64,000 nt of DNA from Parablautia sp. Marseille-Q6255 (GTDB lineage: Bacteria; Bacillota; Clostridia; Lachnospirales; Lachnospiraceae), in contig NZ_CATNVD010000007.1 in NCBI RefSeq assembly GCF_951230155.1, forward strand, positions 1 through 64,000, read 5' to 3'. Position 1 is the stretch's first letter; every line of letters begins with the position of its first letter. Below, piece after piece: positions 1 through 6,545 of the stretch. The position numbers were made by a program, and so were the translations under genes. The notes below the pieces were generated by a model, which did no database searches, was not told the origin of the DNA, and saw only the letters and a list, made by a program, of their open reading frames with translations.

Positions 1-70
1 ATTGAACTCATCATACAGACTCCTTATGTTTTTTCTCAGCAATTAAACAATAAGATAAATCTGTATGATT

Positions 71-103
71 GGGAAGAGGTTTCGATCTCTTCCCTTTATT
101 TTT
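71..103 (+). terminator. Intrinsic terminator of a gene off the left edge
   Basis: An 8-bp stem (GGGAAGAG at 71-78 with CTCTTCCC at 87-94) is followed by a T-rich run at 95-103, which fits a plus-strand intrinsic terminator. The plus-strand gene it would end must lie mostly left of the window. Nothing else is recognised in 1-195. Confidence 0.55.
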
Positions 104-195
104 GCCAATGATAATTATACTCTAAGAAAACAGTGGACACAGCCTCTGCCATGCCCACTTTACTGTCATTCTAATTTTCTCTCGGTACACTGCTT

Positions 196-1566
196 CTATC
201 TGTCCATTTCAAATGTTCTTTTCGGGTGTTTAGTTGCCTTTTCTTCCTGTTCTAAAGCTTTAGATCGCTCTATAATCGACTGCACCTGTTCTTTTCCCAA
301 ACAATGCTCCAGTCGTCCAAAATCTGCCGTTTTTTCCTGCAATTTATCAATCGCCTTCTCTTGCTCCATAATTCTGTTTGTTAAACGGCTAATTTTTTCT
401 TCTTGCCGTTCAGATTTAGCAGCCAACTTCTTTCCCTGTTCGGTAAGCTGAACACATTTAATCGTCAGTGCCTTGATTACTTCTTTCAGTTTCTCTACCA
501 ATGGCAAAGCCTTTTTATCTCTATATGCCTTCGCACTCATCAGTGCCCCCGGCTCTGCCAACTGCCACTTTTCTTCCTCATCATAAGCGTAAATATTCCT
601 TTCCATTGTCGCCTTAGACTGTACCATCTTCTCAATCTCTGTTTCTAATTTTTTCTGTCGCTTTTCCAGCTTCTCATTATCAGATAACAGCTTTTCCTTA
701 TCCTCCGCCAGCGTTGCAGTCTGCTCTTTCAATAAATCGCTTGCTTCTGAAAGTTCGGATATCTCCTGCCGGATTGCTTTGCTCTCCTGTTGGATCTGTT
801 CCGTTTCCTGTCCCACCACAGCCTGCTGTTCAAGAATATGATTCAGTTCTTCCTTACTATCAGAAATTACCTGTTCCAACTCCGCTACTTCCTTTGCCCG
901 TTCCTGTTTCTCAAAATCAAGTACCGACAAGTGTTTATTATGCGTTCCAAGCTGCTTCCATTCAATTCCATACCGCCCCATAATCTGGGCAATTTCCTGC
1001 TTTTCTGATTCTATCCACTGATTCCATTCCGTTGCTCCCCTCGTGCCGCCCTTAAAGCCCTGTTCTCCCAATGCTCCCTTTAAGGTAACTCTGGTATCAA
1101 GACCACGCTTGCTGTTACAAATAACCGGAACAAAATCTACATGGACATGTGGCGTTTCCTCATCCATATGCAGATGAGCAGAAAATACATGAAGATATGG
1201 ATTCCGTTTCTGAAAATCTTTCATAAATTCAATCAGAATTTCCTTTGCAAGTTGCCCTTCGCCACTTTTGGCATTCATATCGTCCTTGTTTCCAATTTGA
1301 AAAACTGCTTCATGGAATAGCTTTTCCTGCTTGCCCTGCCGGATTTTTTCATAGTAATTATCAATTTTTCTGTCATTTCGTTTCTGTTTCGCATTATACC
1401 GTTCCAGAGCTTCATCAAATAATTCATGATAGACTTCTTCAATCTCTGCATGACAAAACTCCACATTGTAAATACTACGTTCTGTATCCACATTTTTTGC
1501 ACTAAAGGCTCTTGTGTTATGATTGATAGAACCCTTTCCCATCATACCGCTAATCGTTCTCTCCAA
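196..1566 (-). CDS. mobV: MobV-family relaxase (Mob/Pre, plasmid recombination enzyme)
   Basis: This is a relaxase that would nick oriT and pilot the DNA strand during mobilization. Residues about 1-215 form the Mob_Pre domain. Its diagnostic metal-binding motif is visible at about residues 131-142 as HLHMDEETPHVH (HxDExxPHxH). Residues about 225-430 are Gln/Glu/Lys-rich with heptad character and should form a long coiled coil, as in other MobV proteins. A TTG start is chosen because AGAAAGG lies 7 bases upstream; an ATG seven codons in is possible. Hairpins just upstream (1600-1726) are a candidate oriT. The catalytic residue before the HUH-like motif was not identified by eye. Confidence 0.88.
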   Translation of the reverse strand: MERTISGMMGKGSINHNTRAFSAKNVDTERSIYNVEFCHAEIEEVYHELFDEALERYNAKQKRNDRKIDNYYEKIRQGKQEKLFHEAVFQIGNKDDMNAKSGEGQLAKEILIEFMKDFQKRNPYLHVFSAHLHMDEETPHVHVDFVPVICNSKRGLDTRVTLKGALGEQGFKGGTRGATEWNQWIESEKQEIAQIMGRYGIEWKQLGTHNKHLSVLDFEKQERAKEVAELEQVISDSKEELNHILEQQAVVGQETEQIQQESKAIRQEISELSEASDLLKEQTATLAEDKEKLLSDNEKLEKRQKKLETEIEKMVQSKATMERNIYAYDEEEKWQLAEPGALMSAKAYRDKKALPLVEKLKEVIKALTIKCVQLTEQGKKLAAKSERQEEKISRLTNRIMEQEKAIDKLQEKTADFGRLEHCLGKEQVQSIIERSKALEQEEKATKHPKRTFEMDR

Positions 1567-1599
1567 GCTTTATCCTTTCTCCCTGTTTAGGGGTAATCA

Positions 1600-1726
1600 G
1601 TGCCGGCTACGGCACATAGCTTTGTTACTTTCGTCGAAAGTAACGCAAAAGCACTTTTGACAGCCGTTCCGTCCATCAAAAGTTGCCATTGCGTCCTGCC
1701 GGAGGCTTTTTCCGTCCTACGGACGG
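1600..1726. other. oriT: Candidate oriT: cluster of inverted repeats upstream of relaxase
   Basis: Immediately upstream of the relaxase start lie GTGCCG-4-CGGCAC (1600-1615), a near-perfect 10-bp palindrome GTTACTTTCG-1-CGAAAGTAAC (1624-1644), CAAAAG-2-CTTTTG (1646-1659), a partner CTTTTGA/TCAAAAG pair (1654-1660 and 1676-1682) and CCGTCC-3-GGACGG (1712-1726). MobV systems keep oriT just upstream of mob, with inverted repeats next to nic, so position and structure fit. The nic site itself is inferred only. Confidence 0.5.
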
Positions 1727-1953
1727 GCGGCTTCCAGCCTCTTTGCTTCTGCCGCCATAGCTTTTCGGATAGCCGATAGCACATTTTCTATCGTATATTC
1801 ATCCCATCCGGCAAGCCATATCAATGTCCTTTCTTCATCAATCGTTAGCTCTACCTCTCCAAAGATTTCATTAAGATCAGCAATCCTCCGGGTTTCACTT
1901 TCATAAAAATATTTATTTACATTCCGAGTTCCCCACTCCGGCTGAATGATCAT
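1717..1953 (-). CDS. Small protein of unknown function in mobile element
   Basis: A 78-residue protein I do not recognise by family. It is acidic in its centre (ESETRRIADLNEIFGEVELT) with an amphipathic helical C-terminus. The ATG at 1953 is preferred over an upstream in-frame ATG at 1986 because AAAGG stands 9 bases before it. It lies between the relaxase and another small gene on the same strand, suggesting one mobilization operon. Its 3' end overlaps the last hairpin of the candidate oriT. No catalytic motif, signal peptide or membrane segment is visible. A regulatory or relaxosome accessory role is a guess from position only. Confidence 0.6.
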   Translation of the reverse strand: MIIQPEWGTRNVNKYFYESETRRIADLNEIFGEVELTIDEERTLIWLAGWDEYTIENVLSAIRKAMAAEAKRLEAARP

Positions 1954-2026
1954 CCAATCACACCTTTCTCTTTGTCTGCTGTCCACAGGAGCGTGACACG
2001 CCCCTGTCCATTATCATCAAGGAAAA

Positions 2027-2260
2027 CTACCATCGGAAACTGTCCTGCACTCCCCGCCTGTCCAGATATTCTTTTCTTGCCTGTTCCCGTTCTTCCTCTG
2101 TCGGTGCAGTTTTTGATTTTCCAAACAGGTCACGCATGACCATCCTGTCCAACTTTTTCTCCAATTCCTTCTTGATTTCTTCCTCGCAGCTTTCATCTTC
2201 CATCAAGTGAAAGCGAAGCAACTGCATAAATAATTCCTGTGATATTTGCACATTTCTCAT
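2027..2260 (-). CDS. Small helical protein of unknown function in mobile element
   Basis: A 77-residue, highly charged, probably all-helical protein (EEEIKKELEKKLDRMVMRD, then EEEREQARKEYLDRRG). No family is recognised. The ATG at 2260 is chosen because GGAGAGG precedes it by about 10 bases; the longer frame to 2320 would run through the repeat cluster at 2278-2361 and is less likely. It is transcribed with the RepA-like ATPase gene and lies about 100 bases downstream of it. Such small acidic/basic helical proteins are common beside relaxases, but no function is assigned here. Confidence 0.6.
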   Translation of the reverse strand: MRNVQISQELFMQLLRFHLMEDESCEEEIKKELEKKLDRMVMRDLFGKSKTAPTEEEREQARKEYLDRRGVQDSFRW

Positions 2261-2277
2261 CGTATCCCATCCTCTCC

Positions 2278-2361
2278 GTGACGGTATGTGACAGTTGTGA
2301 CAGTTATTTCGATACTGCACTCGCTGTCAAAAATACCGTCACAACCGTCCCCAACTGTCAC
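2278..2361. repeat. Iteron-like cluster of GTGACRGTT repeats
   Basis: GTGACGGT (2278-2285) is followed by two tandem perfect copies of GTGACAGTT (2288-2296 and 2297-2305). After a 29-base gap come inverted copies ACCGTCAC (2335-2342) and AACTGTCAC (2353-2361). Both sequence variants therefore appear in both orientations. The last copy covers the stop codon of the ATPase gene. The arrangement resembles a replication-origin iteron set or a protein-binding operator next to the RepA-like ATPase gene. Confidence 0.6.
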
Positions 2362-3500
2362 GCTGTTTCCGTATCGCCTTTCCAAAACCGTATTTTTCTT
2401 CCATCGTGAGTGCGGTTGCTCTTATAATAAATGCCATACTCTGCATACAATCGCCCTGAAAGAACATTCAGTTTTCTTGTAATAACATGGGGCTGAATTT
2501 CTACCTTTATCAGCGAAACCAGTTCCGTTGCTGAGCCTTCCCAAAAGAATTTATCCTTCATAACAAGTTCGTCAATCTCATCCAGTAAAGGCTCTGGCGG
2601 TTCCTTCCACAGTTCAGTTTCTGCCCTTTGCAGTTCCCACAATAACGTTTCTGTGTTGCGGATAAGGTATAGCTTTTGGTCTTGCTGATCTCTGCCCGAT
2701 ACTTCCAAAGTTGCGGCATTGCCTGTCCGTTTTTCTTTCTGAAGGAGAAACGCCCCATCCGCTGCACCGAGCAGTCCGCTTGTTCCCGAAATCATATCAA
2801 ACTTATCATCCGCCGTCTGTTTCCTTGTGTGGTGTACGAGCAGGATACAAAGACCGTGGGCGTCTGCAAAACTTTTCAGCCTTGCCATAATCTGATAATC
2901 GTTTGCATAGCTGTAATTATCTCCACCGACTTCCCGTACCTTTTGGAGCGTATCAATGATAATCAGCCTTGTGTCTGCGTGTTCCGCTACAAACCTTACA
3001 AGCTGTTCATCCAACCCTTTCCCAAGCTGGCTGGCAGAAACAGCGAAGTATAGGTTCTCTGCACTCTCTGTCCCAAACATCCGATACAGACGCTCCTGTA
3101 AACGGCGATAATCATCCTCAAGGGCGAGATACAGTACCGTTCCTTTTCGGGTAGTATAATTCCAAAGCGGTGTGCCTGTGCTGACATGATAGGCAAGCTG
3201 TGCCATCAGAAAACTCTTTCCCAGTTTGGGAGAACCTGCAAAAATATAAGTGCCGGGGTAGAGCAAACCGTCGATTAACGGCGGCTTGCTCTGGTACTGG
3301 GTGTCAAACAATTCATTCATGGAAACTGTTTTGAGATAGGAGGGGTCTAAACTCAACTGCATTTCTCTCTGCATTTCCTCAAAACTCTTGATATTTTCCT
3401 CATACTCGGATATACTATTTTCAGCGTTTTTATGAATTGGCTGCCTTCCATCTGCGGCAACAGATGGGTTAAGGGCAGTCTTTTCTTTTTTATTCTCCAT
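2358..3500 (-). CDS. RepA-like AAA family ATPase (RecA-fold)
   Basis: A RecA-fold ATPase of the RepA/AAA_25 type found on plasmids and mobilizable elements, where relatives act as replicative helicases or replication initiators. Walker A is GSPKLGKSF at about residues 89-97 and Walker B is LIIIDTL at about 179-185. A C-terminal segment of about 100 residues follows, with a possible winged-helix (ATELVSLIKVEIQPHVITRKL). The ATG at 3500 is preferred to the ATG at 3506 because GGAG lies 9 bases upstream of the former and only 3 from the latter. It overlaps the end of the RHH gene by 11 bases, so the two are likely translationally coupled. The repeat cluster at its 3' end could be its DNA target. 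Confidence 0.8.
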   Translation of the reverse strand: MENKKEKTALNPSVAADGRQPIHKNAENSISEYEENIKSFEEMQREMQLSLDPSYLKTVSMNELFDTQYQSKPPLIDGLLYPGTYIFAGSPKLGKSFLMAQLAYHVSTGTPLWNYTTRKGTVLYLALEDDYRRLQERLYRMFGTESAENLYFAVSASQLGKGLDEQLVRFVAEHADTRLIIIDTLQKVREVGGDNYSYANDYQIMARLKSFADAHGLCILLVHHTRKQTADDKFDMISGTSGLLGAADGAFLLQKEKRTGNAATLEVSGRDQQDQKLYLIRNTETLLWELQRAETELWKEPPEPLLDEIDELVMKDKFFWEGSATELVSLIKVEIQPHVITRKLNVLSGRLYAEYGIYYKSNRTHDGRKIRFWKGDTETA

Positions 3501-3825
3501 TCTCATCCTCTCCTTTCAGACCGCCAAGAATAATGGCGATTAGTTCAATTACATTCAACAGTTCCTCATCCACGCTGTTCCCTGCTTCAATCCGCTTTAA
3601 CTCTGTAAGGACAGCGGCAAGTTCCAGTTTGAGTGCCTTATACACTCTCGGATTTCCCTGTACCACCACATCCTGATTCAGACAGCGGCGGTAACAGTAT
3701 TCCTGTTTGGGCAGCCCCGATAAGGCAACCGCCTTGTTGATGCGTTCATTTTCTTCGGGCGATACCCGAAATCCTACTGTGATGTTTCTCCATCGGTTTT
3801 TGTTATCCCTGTTCTTAGCTGACAT
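3490..3825 (-). CDS. Ribbon-helix-helix mobilization protein (MobC-like)
   Basis: A 111-residue basic protein. Its N-terminal part (NITVGFRVSPEENERINKAV, then LSGLPKQEYC) has the ribbon-helix-helix layout of plasmid relaxosome accessory proteins of the MobC kind, which bind oriT and help the relaxase. The C-terminal half is helical and Leu-rich. The ATG at 3825 has GGAG 9 bases upstream; an upstream TTG at 3831 is too close to that site. It overlaps the integrase gene by 11 bases and the ATPase gene by 11 bases, so int-mobC-repA are probably one transcript. Whether it serves the relaxase or the ATPase cannot be told from sequence. Confidence 0.7.
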   Translation of the reverse strand: MSAKNRDNKNRWRNITVGFRVSPEENERINKAVALSGLPKQEYCYRRCLNQDVVVQGNPRVYKALKLELAAVLTELKRIEAGNSVDEELLNVIELIAIILGGLKGEDENGE

Positions 3826-4906
3826 TTGCAATCTCTCCTTTCCCTAAATCATCTAATCTATCTGCCATTTCCGTCTGTTTTGACGGGAACAGATGAGCGT
3901 ACTGGTAAGTGATGTCAATGCTTTCATGCCCCACACGGTCTGCAATCGCCACCGCCGAAAATCCCATATCAATGAGCAGACTGATGTGACTGTGCCTGAG
4001 ATCGTGAATGCGGATACGCTTTACACCTGCGGCTTCTGACCCCCTGTCCATCTCGTGATGAAGATAACTTTTGGTAACTGTAAAAATGCGGTCTTTCTTC
4101 TTCAATCCGTAGAGCATTTTCAAATACTCCTGCATTTCTTCGCAAAGGAACTTCGGCATTTTGATCATGCGGTTACTTTTCTTTGTTTTCGGTGTGGTAA
4201 TCACATCTTCTCCGTGTAGCCGCTGATAAGATTTGTTGATTCTGACCGTTTCTTTCTCAAAATCGAAATCCGCTGCGGTCAGTGCAAGCAATTCCCCTTC
4301 TCGGATACCGCACCAGTAAAGCATTTCAAAGGCATAGAATGAAACTGGCTTGTCCATCATCTCAAAAGAGAACTTCTTGTATTCTTCTTTTGTCCAGAAC
4401 AGCATTTCCTTGTGTTCTTCACTTCCCATATTTCCCACCTTTGCGGCAGGATTGGAACGCAACTCATAATAACGTACCGCATGATTAAATATGGCTGACA
4501 GTTGATTGTGCAGTGTTTTTAGATAGGTCTGTGAGTATGGCTTTTTCTTCTCATCCCGATAGGCAAGCAGTTCATTCTGCCATGTGATAATCTCCTTTGT
4601 GGAAATCTCGCTGATTCTTAACTTGCCAAAATACGGAAGTATCTTTGTGCGGATGATATGCTCCTTTGTCAGCCATGTGTTCTCCTTCAGACGGGTTTTC
4701 ACATCCCGGATATACAATTCAGTAAAAGCTTCAAAGCTCATATCAAGGTCAGACGCATTCTGCAACTGGAACATCCGCTCCCATTCCTGAGCTTCTTTCT
4801 TGGTGGCAAAACCACGTTTGCATTTCTGCTTACGCTCGCCTTTCCAGTTCACATACCTTGCCATCACATACCATGTTCCATTGTCCTCATTCTTAAATAC
4901 CGGCAT
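3815..4906 (-). CDS. int: Site-specific tyrosine integrase
   Basis: A phage-type tyrosine recombinase of 363 residues, full length for the Tn916/ICE group. Residues 1-50 resemble the N-terminal arm-binding (AP2-like) domain, about 60-150 the SAM-like core-binding domain, and about 170-350 the catalytic domain. Catalytic residues can be read: Arg202 (CGIREGE), His301 and Arg304 (HDLRHSH), His327 (GHES) and the nucleophile Tyr336 (YQYAHL). It overlaps the upstream excisionase-like gene by one base (TAATG), with AAAGGAGG upstream. It would recombine the element with attB, inferred to be the 3' end of guaA 1.6 kb away. Confidence 0.93.
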   Translation of the reverse strand: MPVFKNEDNGTWYVMARYVNWKGERKQKCKRGFATKKEAQEWERMFQLQNASDLDMSFEAFTELYIRDVKTRLKENTWLTKEHIIRTKILPYFGKLRISEISTKEIITWQNELLAYRDEKKKPYSQTYLKTLHNQLSAIFNHAVRYYELRSNPAAKVGNMGSEEHKEMLFWTKEEYKKFSFEMMDKPVSFYAFEMLYWCGIREGELLALTAADFDFEKETVRINKSYQRLHGEDVITTPKTKKSNRMIKMPKFLCEEMQEYLKMLYGLKKKDRIFTVTKSYLHHEMDRGSEAAGVKRIRIHDLRHSHISLLIDMGFSAVAIADRVGHESIDITYQYAHLFPSKQTEMADRLDDLGKGEIANVS

Positions 4907-5094
4907 TACTTTTCCTCCTTTCCTGCTCCGTAGAGCCTTTCATAAAAATACTGGCGGTTCACACGCCCTGTAATCGTAATAAAACCTTTCGCTTTCAATT
5001 CCTCATTCAACTGCCGGATTAACTTATAAGCATAAGGCTTTGATACGCTTAGTTCCTGTGCCACTTCTTCGGCACGAATAAATTTGTTTTCCAT
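4906..5094 (-). CDS. xis: Excisionase-like helix-turn-helix protein
   Basis: A 62-residue protein with a MerR/excisionase-type winged-helix pattern (RAEEVAQELSVSKPYAYKLI) and a basic C-terminus. It sits directly upstream of int and overlaps it by one base, the standard place for a recombination directionality factor. It is read from the consensus promoter at 5299-5327, leaving a leader of about 195 bases that contains short hairpins (for example CTTGCC-4-GGCAAG near 5213-5228). An alternative is a plain HTH regulator of int. Only position and fold type support excision activity. Confidence 0.7.
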   Translation of the reverse strand: MENKFIRAEEVAQELSVSKPYAYKLIRQLNEELKAKGFITITGRVNRQYFYERLYGAGKEEK

Positions 5095-5271
5095 ATCATC
5101 AGTCCTTTCATTAAAGTTTTGTTTGGCTGCCGTTCTATCCGAGTAAAGTTCCAGCAGGCATCCCCTTTTCGGTGCTGTGCTGTCCCGATATACCGTGGTA
5201 TGTCAGGTGCTCGCTTGCCTTCCGGCAAGGTCTTGGCAGTTTATGCTTTTCGGACGGTCATTCAGTTTTTC

Positions 5272-5396
5272 TAAGCTTTTTTGTTTAACTTTATTTTCAT
5301 TATACTAAGCATATTTGTTTGTGTCAAGTGGTTTCAGGAAAAATATTAAGCTTTTTTGTTTTGTATTATCTTGACTTCGCCTAAACATATCTGCTA
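5272..5396. repeat. Operator-like repeated box in divergent xis/regulator switch
   Basis: The 15-mer TAAGCTTTTTTGTTT occurs exactly at 5272-5286 and 5347-5361. A two-mismatch copy (TAAGCATATTTGTTT) lies at 5306-5320 and a degenerate copy (TAAACATATCTGCTA) at 5382-5396. The third and fourth fill the spacers of the two divergent promoters. This is the expected layout for operators bound by the adjacent XRE-type regulator. Confidence 0.6.
5299..5327 (-). promoter_or_regulatory. Perfect consensus sigma-A promoter for xis-int
   Basis: On the minus strand TTGACA (complement of 5322-5327) and TATAAT (complement of 5299-5304) are separated by exactly 17 bases. It points at xis-int and the mobilization operon. 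An operator-like box occupies the spacer, so strong expression is probably held off by a repressor. Confidence 0.8.
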
Positions 5397-5400
5397 TACT
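5371..5400 (+). promoter_or_regulatory. Promoter for XRE regulator gene
   Basis: TTGACT (5371-5376) and TATACT (5395-5400) with an 18-base spacer precede the regulator start at 5432. A degenerate copy of the repeated box lies in the spacer, suggesting autoregulation. Confidence 0.7.
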
Positions 5401-5431
5401 AATTACACTACATATACAAGGAGCGATGATT

Positions 5432-5965
5432 ATGGCGATTGGAGAGAGAATACATTTTTTCCGCATTCTGCGTGGAATGACACAAAAATATCTTGGTACG
5501 ATTGTCGGCTTTCCTGAACGAAGTGCCGATGTGCGTTTAGCACAATATGAAACAGGAACAAGAAAACCGAAAGCAGAACTTACTGCTTCATTGGCACAGG
5601 CACTTGATGTTTCCCCTCATGCCCTCGATGTACCCGACATTGACAGCTATATCGGACTGATGCACACTTTGTTTACCCTTGAAGATTTATATGGTCTGAC
5701 TATCAGCGAAGCAGACGGAGAAGTCTGTCTGAAAGTCAGCAAGAACAAAGGAAAAGACGCTCACGAACTACTAAAAATGCTCTATGCTTGGAAAGAACAG
5801 GCGGACAAGTTATCTTCCGAAGAAATCAGTAAAGAAGAATACGATAACTGGCGTTACCACTATCCAAAGTTCGATACCACTCAAGTGTGGGCGAAAGTGC
5901 CATCACAGGAACTTAGTGACGCTTTAGTGGAAATGTTCAAAGAGCAACTCAAAAATGACGATTGA
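5432..5965 (+). CDS. XRE-family transcriptional regulator
   Basis: Residues about 4-60 form a Cro/CI-type helix-turn-helix (RGMTQKYLGTIVG as the HTH core, then a recognition-type helix with RLAQYETGTRKPK). The remaining 115 residues are acidic and helical, with no recognisable peptidase or Imm domain. The ATG at 5432 is chosen over that at 5426 because AAGGAG (5418-5423) is 8 bases away. It is divergent from xis-int across a region of repeated boxes, so it is probably the element's master regulator. It is followed closely by a TfoX-like gene in the same direction. Confidence 0.8.
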   Translation: MAIGERIHFFRILRGMTQKYLGTIVGFPERSADVRLAQYETGTRKPKAELTASLAQALDVSPHALDVPDIDSYIGLMHTLFTLEDLYGLTISEADGEVCLKVSKNKGKDAHELLKMLYAWKEQADKLSSEEISKEEYDNWRYHYPKFDTTQVWAKVPSQELSDALVEMFKEQLKNDD

Positions 5966-5978
5966 AAGTAGGTGTGTT

Positions 5979-6308
5979 ATGGCTTCAAGTAAAGATTATT
6001 TGACTTTTGTATTAGAACAATTATCAGATTTAGACGGTATTTCCTATCGTGCAATGATGGGAGAATATATACTCTATTTCCGTGATAAAATCGTTGGCGG
6101 TATCTACGATGACCGCTTACTTGTAAAACCAGTGCCCTCTGCAATCTCACTTATGCCAACAGCAGCTTACGAATTACCCTATGACGGAGCAAAAGAAATG
6201 CTCTTAGTTGATGATGTTGACAACAAAGAGTTTCTCTGCAATCTGTTTCTTTCTATGTACGATGAACTTCCTACGCCAAAGAAAAAGAAAAGCACCTCCA
6301 AAAAATAA
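5979..6308 (+). CDS. TfoX N-terminal domain protein
   Basis: A 109-residue protein matching the TfoX_N fold: LSDLDGISYRAMMGEYILYF, then GGIYDDRLLVKP, then YELPYDGAKEMLLVDDVD, ending in a Lys/Ser-rich tail. In gamma-proteobacteria TfoX controls competence; stand-alone TfoX_N proteins in Firmicutes elements have no known role. The ATG at 5979 has AGGTG upstream and lies 13 bases after the regulator's stop, so the two are likely co-transcribed. An intrinsic terminator follows at 6316-6356. Confidence 0.8.
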   Translation: MASSKDYLTFVLEQLSDLDGISYRAMMGEYILYFRDKIVGGIYDDRLLVKPVPSAISLMPTAAYELPYDGAKEMLLVDDVDNKEFLCNLFLSMYDELPTPKKKKSTSKK

Positions 6309-6315
6309 CGACAAA

Positions 6316-6356
6316 AAGCCCTTAGCCATGAGTTTCATACCCACAGCTAAGGGCTT
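6316..6356 (+). terminator. Terminator after TfoX-like gene
   Basis: An 11-bp perfect stem, AAGCCCTTAGC (6316-6326) with GCTAAGGGCTT (6346-6356), surrounds a 19-base loop. The A-run before and T-rich bases after the stem could allow termination from both sides. Confidence 0.65.
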
Positions 6357-6519
6357 AGTTTATAATATGGATTTATTTGTTACACAACCGCCTGTCAATC
6401 ATTCTCTAACCATAAAACCACTGGATTACAAGAATAATGGCTCTTATGCAACTGTTATCAATTTGTTATCAAAAGACTTTTTAAAGTGCCGCAAACCCGC
6501 ATAAACACTGGATTTTTAC

Positions 6520-6545
6520 GATGCTCCACCTTATTCCCACTCGAT
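6520..6545. other. att: Candidate attachment site at guaA 3' end
   Basis: The last codons of guaA (encoding the conserved IEWE terminus, 6531-6545) border the mobile element. The core is inferred from location. The expected second copy of about 12-25 bases is not present elsewhere in the window and should lie to the left. Between the TfoX terminator and guaA (6357-6530) only AT-rich sequence is seen, with a repeated ACTGGATT near 6420 and 6506 that could be an integrase arm site. Confidence 0.4.

Larger units (their letters stand above)
1..6530. mobile_element. Integrative mobilizable element (partial), at guaA 3' end
   Basis: Relaxase, RHH mobilization protein, RepA-like ATPase, tyrosine integrase, excisionase-like protein and XRE regulator form a compact mobile module that stops just short of the guaA stop codon at 6531. 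No type IV secretion genes are visible, so in the visible part it looks mobilizable rather than self-conjugative. The integrase, excisionase and regulator occupy the end next to guaA, as is usual for the integrase end of such elements. The 3' end of guaA is an established integration site for genomic islands. The left end and second attachment site are outside the window, so total length is unknown. Confidence 0.75.

Noticed and set aside
65-451. Plus-strand open frame of 128 codons at the left edge
   Set aside because: It lies over the terminator and antisense to the relaxase end, has no ribosome binding site, and its Cys/Ser/Phe-rich product is typical of antisense frames.
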